A stretch of DNA of 64,000 bases from RYN-230 sp963793825 (GTDB taxonomy: Bacteria; Actinomycetota; Actinomycetes; Streptosporangiales; Streptosporangiaceae). The stretch is taken from NCBI GenBank assembly GCA_963793825.1, contig CAWCBE010000011.1, positions 97,609 through 161,608 of the forward strand, given 5' to 3'. The position numbers and the translations under genes were made by a program. Shown here in pieces: positions 58,896 through 64,000 of the stretch; position 1 is the stretch's first letter; each line of letters begins with the position of its first letter. The notes under the pieces are model-generated. The model made no database searches and had not been told where the DNA came from. It saw nothing but the letters and a program-made list of their open reading frames with translations.

Positions 58896-59000
58896 TGACC
58901 TTCAGCCGGATCACGACCGACCCAGATGTCATGGGCGGCCAGCCGACCATCCGCGGCCTGCGGATGCCGGTTGCGACGGTCGTGGCCATGGTGGCAGACG
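58896..59000 (+). pseudogene. DUF433 antitoxin, N-terminal fragment
   Basis: MTFSRITTDPDVMGGQPTIRGLRMPVATVVAMVADG is the N-terminus of DUF433 (VapB-like) antitoxins (I-x-x-DP-x-v-x-x-G-x-P-x-I-x-G-x-R). The sequence then passes directly into a DUF5615 toxin in another frame, so the last ~40 residues are deleted. Confidence 0.75.
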
Positions 59001-59001
59001 G

Positions 59002-59313
59002 GAGTACGACGCCGCCCATGTCCGGGACTACGGCCTCCAGGCGGCGACTGACCAGGTCGTGCTGGCCCAGGCGCGCGGCGACAACCGTGTCCTGGTCTCA
59101 GCAGACACCGATTTCGGTACCTTGCTGGCCCGGGAAGGGGCCGATCGTCCGCCGATCTTACTGATCCGCCGCCTGTCCGGGCGACGCGCGACCGAGCAAG
59201 CCACCATCATCCTCGCCAACCTCGACGTTGTCGCCGAGGATCTGGGCAGCGGCGCGGTGGTGGTCCTCACTGACGAATGGATACGCGTCCGGCGTCTGCC
59301 CATCGTCTCCTGA
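59002..59313 (+). pseudogene. DUF5615 (PIN-like) toxin, 5'-truncated
   Basis: EYDAAHVRDYGLQAATDQVVLAQARGDNRVLVSADTDFGTLLA, then PPILLIRRLSGRRATEQATIILANLDVVAEDLGSGAVVVLTDEWIRVRRLPI, is the body of DUF5615 PIN-like toxins with SADTDFG intact. The start (MRFLLDENLSP-type) with its first active-site Asp is missing. It is joined in the wrong frame to the DUF433 fragment, a deletion scar across the antitoxin-toxin border. A GTG or internal start could still make ~84 residues, unlikely to be active. Confidence 0.8.
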
Positions 59314-59720
59314 CCGCAGTCGGCACGGTAAGAGTGCACTCTCCGGCCGAGTCCTCCTGGCCCTTATGCCGGGTCGGAAGGCGTCGAGTTCGTTGACCGC
59401 AAGCTGACGCCACTTGGGCTATCCGCCGACCGAAACCGGCGACCCCCACTGCGTGACAGTCCCCCTCGGGGTCAATTGCCGCCCGTGCCGGGCGGTGCGA
59501 TCGCGTCGCGCCCGGGCACTCGGCAGACCCCTGGCTGAGACCTGACGCCATAGCCCTCCGGCGGGCATCTGGCTGGCGGCCGGCAGGACTAGCAAGAGGA
59601 CGTTCGGCCCTCGTGCCCGCTACCCAGTCGCAGAACTGTAGTTGGGAGCGGGGCTCTGACCGGTGACGGGCTGGTTGCGCCCTGGGGCTCGTCGCTCGTG
59701 TGTGGCAGGAGATGGTCACC
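59314..59720. other. 407-bp intergenic stretch
   Basis: Contains copy 2 of the HigA-tail repeat (59398-59445). Otherwise nothing recognised. AGGAG at 59707-59711 is the ribosome site of the next gene. Confidence 0.5.
59398..59445. repeat. HigA-tail repeat, copy 2
   Basis: CGCAAGCTGA, TTGGGCTATCCGCC and CCGAAACC, GACCCC match the end of higA and its downstream flank (56650-56697). It is a remnant of a third HigA locus. Confidence 0.65.
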
Positions 59721-61232
59721 ATGGCGGGCGTGCGGGCAGCTTCGGCATCGGGCCTGCGGAATTCAAAGCTCTGGCTGACGTTGTGGGCCGCGCTGGCGGC
59801 AGTGGTAGTGCTGGCGGCAGTGGTAGTGCTGGCGGCAGCCGGTTGCGGGAGCGGATCAGTTCCGGGCAGATCGCCTGCGCCCCGGGCGCTGTTCCCCGCC
59901 AGGTTGACGCCCTGCGGTCCCGGCGGGTACCCAGGGGAATGCCGCACGGTGTGGGTGCCCCAGGAGTGGGCGCACCCTCACGGTCCCCAGATACCGTTGC
60001 TGGTCGCTGTCCTGCCCGCCTCGGCCCGCCGCCGAGCTGCCCCGCTGTTCTATCTGGCCGGGTGGGGCGGTTCCGCCATTGGCGACGTTGGCTGGGCGGT
60101 GCAGAGTTTCGGGCAGCTGAACCAGAGCATGGGCCTGGTGTTCGCCGCCCAGCGCGGCACCCCCTTGTCCTGGCCGCAGACCTGCCCCGGCCTGGACACC
60201 ACCGGGCCGCGGCTCCGCACGGCGGTCCGTCACTGCCTGGCGTCGGCCAGCCGCAGCCCGCGTTACGACACGACCGCCGCTGCGGCGCGGGACCTGGACC
60301 AGATCCGGAGGGCACTTGGCTACAACAAGATCAACATCTATGGCGGCTCATACGGCGTGTCCATGGGCCTGGCCTATTTGCAGCGCTACGGCGCGCACGT
60401 GCGCACCGCGGTGTTCTACAGCGGTTCACTGCTCAACGTCCCCCTCTGGCAGCAGACCCCGATCCATGCCCAGCAGGCCTTCGACCAGATGGCCCGCCGC
60501 TGCGAGGCCGCCCCGGTCTGCGCCCGGGCCTACCACCCGGCCGCCGACCTGGCCACCGTGGTGAACCGCCTGCGCGCCCACCCGGCCCGGGTCACCATCA
60601 CCGGCTCCAGCGGGCGGCCGGAGACAGTCACCATCACCCTCCAGGCCTTCCTCAACATCGCCATCGACGATTACCTCTCGTCGCCTGACACGGCGGTCCG
60701 GCTGCCCGGGGACCTGGCCGCCTTCGCCCGCGGCCAGTGGGCCAAGGTGATCAACGAGCGCGGGCTCGCCTCCGCGACCTCAGCTGGGCCCACCCAGCTG
60801 CAGGAGATCACCATCCGCTGCGGTGACGCGTGGGCCGCGATGAACCCCGCGAAGGTAGCCCAGCAGGCCCGGTTGTCCCTGTTCACCCCGCAAATGGCCG
60901 CCACGGCGGCCTGGCAGCAGCAACTCTGCGCGCTCTGGCCGCACGACCCGGGAGTGTCGGGAGTGGTGCACAGCAACGTCCCGATCGTGTTCGTCAACGG
61001 CAGCGCCGACCCGGTAGACCCGCCAGCCAACGTCGCGGCCGCACCGCGCACCATGCCCAACGCCCTGCTGGTCACGATGCCCGGTGGCTCGCACCAGGTC
61101 GCCTCCGGCAACTGCCTCGCAGACCAGGCCGCCGCGTTCATCCAGGCAGGCAAGCCCGCCAGCCACGCCGCCTGGGCAGCATGCGCGCGCACCCTGGGCC
61201 ACGAGTACCCGGCATTTCCGCCCGCACCGTAA
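59721..61232 (+). CDS. Secreted alpha/beta-hydrolase (tripeptidyl aminopeptidase-like)
   Basis: A 503-aa exported alpha/beta-hydrolase. Signal peptide or lipobox-like N-terminus (LAAVVVLAAAGCGSG). APLFYLAGWGGSAIGD is the oxyanion region; GLVFAAQRGTPLS (DxRGxGxS-like), INIYGGSYGVSMGLAYLQRYG (nucleophile Ser in GGSYG), NVPIVFVNGSADPVDPPANV (Asp) and MPGGSHQVA (His) complete the triad. The layout is that of Streptomyces SlpD/E or tripeptidyl aminopeptidases, which trim peptides outside the cell. ATG 59721 has AGGAG 9 bases upstream; two upstream ATGs are possible. Confidence 0.88.
   Translation: MAGVRAASASGLRNSKLWLTLWAALAAVVVLAAVVVLAAAGCGSGSVPGRSPAPRALFPARLTPCGPGGYPGECRTVWVPQEWAHPHGPQIPLLVAVLPASARRRAAPLFYLAGWGGSAIGDVGWAVQSFGQLNQSMGLVFAAQRGTPLSWPQTCPGLDTTGPRLRTAVRHCLASASRSPRYDTTAAAARDLDQIRRALGYNKINIYGGSYGVSMGLAYLQRYGAHVRTAVFYSGSLLNVPLWQQTPIHAQQAFDQMARRCEAAPVCARAYHPAADLATVVNRLRAHPARVTITGSSGRPETVTITLQAFLNIAIDDYLSSPDTAVRLPGDLAAFARGQWAKVINERGLASATSAGPTQLQEITIRCGDAWAAMNPAKVAQQARLSLFTPQMAATAAWQQQLCALWPHDPGVSGVVHSNVPIVFVNGSADPVDPPANVAAAPRTMPNALLVTMPGGSHQVASGNCLADQAAAFIQAGKPASHAAWAACARTLGHEYPAFPPAP
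59793..59838 (+). repeat. 18-bp tandem repeats in the signal peptide
   Basis: CTGGCGGCAGTGGTAGTG, about 2.6 copies, encodes LAAVVV repeats in the hydrophobic core of the signal peptide. Slippage would change its length in steps of six residues. Confidence 0.8.
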
Positions 61233-61298
61233 CGCCCGGGACCGTCCAGCTAGCGGGTCACCACCGCCCCGGCCGCGGGCGCGGGCGCGGTTGCCTTA

Positions 61299-61466
61299 CT
61301 GAGGGAGTCGGGCCGGGAGCCGCCCCCTGCATATTCGCCCCGCCGGGTCGCGGCGAGTCCGGGGGAGTCTGAGGGCAGTGGCTCCCGTAATTGGCTCCCG
61401 GGATTCCTTGACCGTCCGTCATAGACGCCGGTTTCGCCGGGTTCCGGCCCGCCGCTGGCTCCCGTA
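61299..61466. repeat. ~168-bp dispersed intergenic repeat, copy 2
   Basis: CTGAGGGAGTCGGGCCGGGA to CTGGCTCCCGTA, same order of words as 58240-58408 (GGCAGTGGCTCC, ATTGGCTCCC, CCGTCATAG). Starts 66 bases after the hydrolase stop. Confidence 0.75.
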
Positions 61467-61544
61467 CGGTTCTCAGCCGCGTCACCCGCGCTCTGTGCGC
61501 AGTGCGATGGTCGCGGGGGCTCCGTAGAAGCATCCTCGGCCTCG

Positions 61545-61715
61545 ATGCGGACAAATGAACTAACCGACGAAGACCTGGCAGCCGAGGACGTCAACGGCAA
61601 GCTGGTGGCTGCTCTCGATACCGCGGCCTGGTCGCGCCTCGGAGTCGCCGGGCTCGACCTCGTGGTCCTGGTGGCCGTCGAGCGTGCTGGGCCACCGCGG
61701 TCGATGCGCTCTTGA
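61545..61715 (+). CDS. Hypothetical 56-aa ORF (weak support)
   Basis: MRTNELTDEDLAAEDVNGKLVAALDTAAWSRLGVAGLDLVVLVAVERAGPP. Codon bias is coding-like and the helix pattern regular, but no ribosome site or family is seen. Possibly a remnant. Confidence 0.25.
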   Translation: MRTNELTDEDLAAEDVNGKLVAALDTAAWSRLGVAGLDLVVLVAVERAGPPRSMRS

Positions 61716-61804
61716 GCCATCAGGACAATCGCGCCAGGCTTCGGGACCTGTAGACCTTGAAGCCAGGTTTGGCAAGCAGTCCACGTCGGAGACCGGGATG
61801 ACGA

Positions 61805-62800
61805 CTACCTCGAGGTGGGTGTCCATGGTCCGGTCATACCCGGCTCGGGAGGAAATCCGAACACCGCGAGCAGGGCCGGATTTCCGAACGAGGTAACCTG
61901 GCTGATCCGCGGTCGGTCACGGTCAGCACGCAGACGCCGTAGGGCTGCAGCTGCCCGTCAGCGTCCCGCGCGTACACCGCCGCGGCGGGCTGGCCGTTGG
62001 CGCCGGTGGCCAGCATCCGCCAGTCGCCGGGGGCGCCAAGGACGCGGTCGCGCAGGAACGGGATGCAGGCACCGCGGCCCGAGAACCAGGACCGCAGCGG
62101 CGTCGCCTCCAGGATGACGTCCTCGACCAACAGCCGCTCGAGGGCAGCGGCGTCGGCGTTCTCGAACGCGGCGATGTACTCATCCAGCAGCGCCCGCGCC
62201 TGCGGTATGTCCGGCTCAGTGATCTGATCAGCTGCGGGAGCTACTTCCTCCAGCCGGGCCCGGGCCCGCTGCAGCGCGCTCTTCACTGACGCCGTCGTCG
62301 TGTCAAGCATGACTGCGACCTGCGCGGCGGGAAACTCGAGCACGTCGCGCAGGACGAGCACGGCGCGCTGCCGGGGCGGCAGATACTGCAGGCTCGCGAT
62401 GAGTGCCAGCCGCAGCCTCTCGCGGGCGGTGACGATGACCGCCGGGTCGGCCGCCTCCGGGATCGCCAGCGTGTCCGGGACCGGGTCGAGCCACGCGACG
62501 TTGGGTCCGGCGTCCTGGGGCCATACCGCCGGATCCGGCTCCGCGTCGTATAGTCCCGACGGCAGCACCCGGCGATCGCGACGGGACAGCGCCGTGAGGC
62601 ACGCATTGGTAGCGATCTGGTACAGCCACGTGCGCACCGAGGACCGGCCCTCGAAGCTGTCGTACGAGCGCCAGGCGCGCAGGTAGGTCTCCTGGACCAG
62701 GTCCTCGGCGTCCGCGACCGAGCCGAGCATCCGATAGCAGTGCGCGAACAGCTCGCGCCGGAACGGCTCGTTCCCGGCCGAACGCCGCGCTATCCGGCAT
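61805..62800 (-). pseudogene. ECF sigma factor with SnoaL-like domain, two frameshifts
   Basis: The N-terminal MPDSAAFGRE (ATG 62800) and EPFRRELFAHCYRMLGSVADAEDLVQETYLRAWRSY are in different frames (one extra base near 62776). The main frame then gives sigma2, sigma4 (LPPRQRAVLVLRDVLEFPAAQVAVMLDTTTASVKSALQRARARL) and the SnoaL-like C-domain (LLDEYIAAFENADAAALERLLVEDVILEATP). Near 61915 a base is missing: the expected end RISQVTSFGNPALLAVFGFPPEPG continues in the next frame to a TAG at 61805. The uncorrected main frame would run 62730-61834. Gene decay or sequence error. Confidence 0.75.
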
Positions 62801-62803
62801 CAG

Positions 62804-63351
62804 TCACACCGGCAGGCCGAGGTAGGCGGCGAGCTGGTCCGCGGGCCCGGCCCCGGCAGGCGCGGCCGCGACGGGCCCGAACGGGGCCTGCCCGCCGGCC
62901 GCGGAAACCGTCGGTGATCGCCAGCCGTGCCGAGGCGAGCAGCTCGGTCGCCAGCTCGGGGTCCAGGTCGCCCGGGTAGCCGATAGCCCGGGCCAGGTCC
63001 CAGCCGTGAGCGAACTGATCGAGGGCCGCCATGTCCGTACGGCAGCGCCCGGGAACTCGCCGAACGGCAGCCGGATCATACGGCCGAGCACGCCATCGGC
63101 CTCGAACGCCGCCGCCGCCATCCGGGCGCTCTCCTCGTAGGCGGCGACGAAATCACCGGCCGTGTAGTCCACGTCGGTGGGCCGCTAGTGCCACTGACGA
63201 CACCGGCCCACCAGCGGGCCGTGTCGGTGAAGTGGTTGATCAGCGCGCGAACGTCCCAGGATGCGCACGGCGTGGGTGCATCCAGGTCGCCGGGCTGCAC
63301 TTTCTGAAGGACTGCCAGGGTGCTGCTCAGGGCTCTATCCAGTTCGGTCAC
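62804..63351 (-). pseudogene. TIGR03086-type (maleylpyruvate isomerase N-fold/DinB-like) protein, three frameshifts
   Basis: Pieces in three frames make one protein. TELDRALSSTLAVLQKVQPGDLDAPTPCASWDVRALINHF (GTG 63351) is followed by DYTAGDFVAAYEESARMAAAAFEADGVLGRMIRLPFGEFPGAA, then MAALDQFAHGWDLARAIGYPGDLDPELATELLASARLAI, then GGQAPFGPVAAAPAGAGPADQLAAYLGLPV ending at 62804. This is the actinomycete TIGR03086 metal-binding family, with metal-site His in INHF and HGWDLA. Frame changes occur near 63180, 63030 and 62890. Its end abuts the sigma start, as in an operon. Confidence 0.75.
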
Positions 63352-63439
63352 GTGCTCGCTCCTGATTCTCTCACCTGCAAAGGCCGTCAATCAGGTAGAC
63401 CTGGCCGCCCGGCGAAAGGAATCGGTACCGTTCGTTCGG

Positions 63440-63562
63440 GTCTCGGTGATGATCTTGACGGGCTCGCCCGTGACGGGGACCACGCAGCGGTACCTGCACC
63501 CCGACCACCGGGCCATCGCCGATGTCGGCGAAGCGCTGAGCGCCTACCTGAATGCCGGATGA
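63440..63562 (+). pseudogene. Tyrosine recombinase (integrase) C-terminal remnant
   Basis: LTGSPVTGTTQRYLHPDHRAIADVGEALSAYLNAG-stop has the TTQRYLHPD ending of phage-type integrases, with the catalytic Tyr of the 'LGHxSxxTTxxYxH' box; the LGH part is altered. Nothing else of the enzyme is recognisable. Confidence 0.6.
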
Positions 63563-63717
63563 GAGAGGCCAGGTTGGCCAGCCAGGGAACCCCCAGTGAC
63601 CTCGCATGGCCCAGGGAGATGGTGTCGGTGCGAGCCAGGCTTCTGTCTGCCCGCTGGCATCATGCCCTGGGCCACTGCATCCGGCTCGGAGTGCGGGACC
63701 CAAGGTCCAACCGGCTA

Positions 63718-63736
63718 GCTGATCATCGTGATCAGC
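63718..63736. terminator. Perfect 8-3-8 hairpin
   Basis: GCTGATCATCGTGATCAGC overlaps the stop of the minus-strand ORF at 63732. Short, moderate GC, no T-tract; either a terminator or a protein-binding dyad. Confidence 0.4.
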
Positions 63737-63908
63737 CGAAAAGCTCCCGGAGGACCGCAGCCGAGCGCGCGGATATCGGCTCGTCTGGATAGAAATCGGC
63801 ACATGCCTGAAGTGCATCATCGGCCGATTCGATTCCGGTGATGTCCGCGAGCAGCCGAAGATCGTCAACGTCGCATGTCGAGCCGCCAGCGCCGATCCCA
63901 TGCGGCAT
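63732..63908 (-). CDS. Hypothetical small protein
   Basis: From ATG 63908: MPHGIGAGGSTCDVDDLRLLADITGIESADDALQACADFYPDEPISARSAAVLRELFG, 58 aa. Acidic, helical, with a regular pattern suggesting a small folded domain; no family recognised. A TTG at 63989 would add 27 residues. Faces the integrase remnant. Confidence 0.45.
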   Translation of the reverse strand: MPHGIGAGGSTCDVDDLRLLADITGIESADDALQACADFYPDEPISARSAAVLRELFG

Positions 63909-64000
63909 GAACCGTGCATCGACATCGCGGGTCACCCGGTGGCACGCCGTGCCTGAGTAAGCCGCCCCTCGATGCGAACTCGCGGCCAAGCCATCATTGA

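Noticed and set aside
63371..63925. 184-aa minus-strand open frame
   Set aside because: Low-complexity translation overlapping the integrase remnant and the small hypothetical gene in another frame; no support.

Overview
The window reads as chromosomal DNA of a high-GC actinomycete. Evidence: very high G+C with almost every third codon position G or C, frequent GTG and TTG starts, and actinomycete-type families. These include an LLM flavin oxidoreductase, an ECF sigma with its YCII partner, SigE-type sigma operons, an MptB-like membrane mannosyltransferase, a BTAD/ATPase giant regulator, GH15 trehalase/glucoamylase and Trypco/CHAT conflict proteins. The order within the actinomycetes cannot be fixed from sequence alone.

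Left third (1-23.4 kb), mostly intact metabolic genes. A minus-strand operon (5953 down to 1) encodes an M20 amidohydrolase, a B12-dependent acyl-CoA mutase, a CaiB/BaiF CoA-transferase, a second M20 peptidase and the start of an LLM flavin oxidoreductase. It is divergent from tenA, with a perfect 19-bp palindrome and related sites between them. An aldo/keto reductase, a CbiG-CobJ cobalamin fusion, an NDH-2-like oxidoreductase, a frameshifted glutamate-cysteine ligase-like gene, GH15, a secreted phosphoesterase, an ECF sigma/YCII pair, a small leaderless HTH gene under a double palindrome, two membrane glycosyltransferase-like genes and a SigE-type sigma/partner operon follow.

Centre (23.4-29.1 kb), the most interesting segment. 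A Trypco1-type gene is divergent from a tightly packed four-gene operon. The operon encodes two large unrecognised proteins that appear to share a C-terminal module, a 74-aa zinc-ribbon protein resembling the N-terminus of one of them, and a CARDB-like + CHAT caspase-like protease with intact His/Cys. Base and codon use differ from the flanks. I regard it as a candidate undescribed protease-centred conflict (defence) system.

29-39 kb: a broken dual-specificity phosphatase, a secreted HAF-repeat protein, a 1169-aa ATPase-TPR-BTAD regulator with inverted domain order, an S53 sedolisin, and a sigma factor translationally coupled to a repeat-rich Pro/Thr membrane protein.

Right part (39-64 kb), a patchwork of small redox and regulator genes (NmrA-like, aldo/keto reductase, SDRs, VOC, MerR, TetR, MFS) mixed with debris. 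The debris comprises truncated or frameshifted NmrA, sigma, TIGR03086 and MFS genes, HigA copies, a DUF433/DUF5615 deletion remnant, a tRNA 3'-end fragment, an integrase tail, an IS1634 fragment, a pair of ~168-bp intergenic repeats, and one IS3-type element carrying an unusually long, heavily structured non-coding end. This looks like a region of repeated insertion and deletion. The frameshift cluster at 61.8-63.4 kb could alternatively reflect sequence error.
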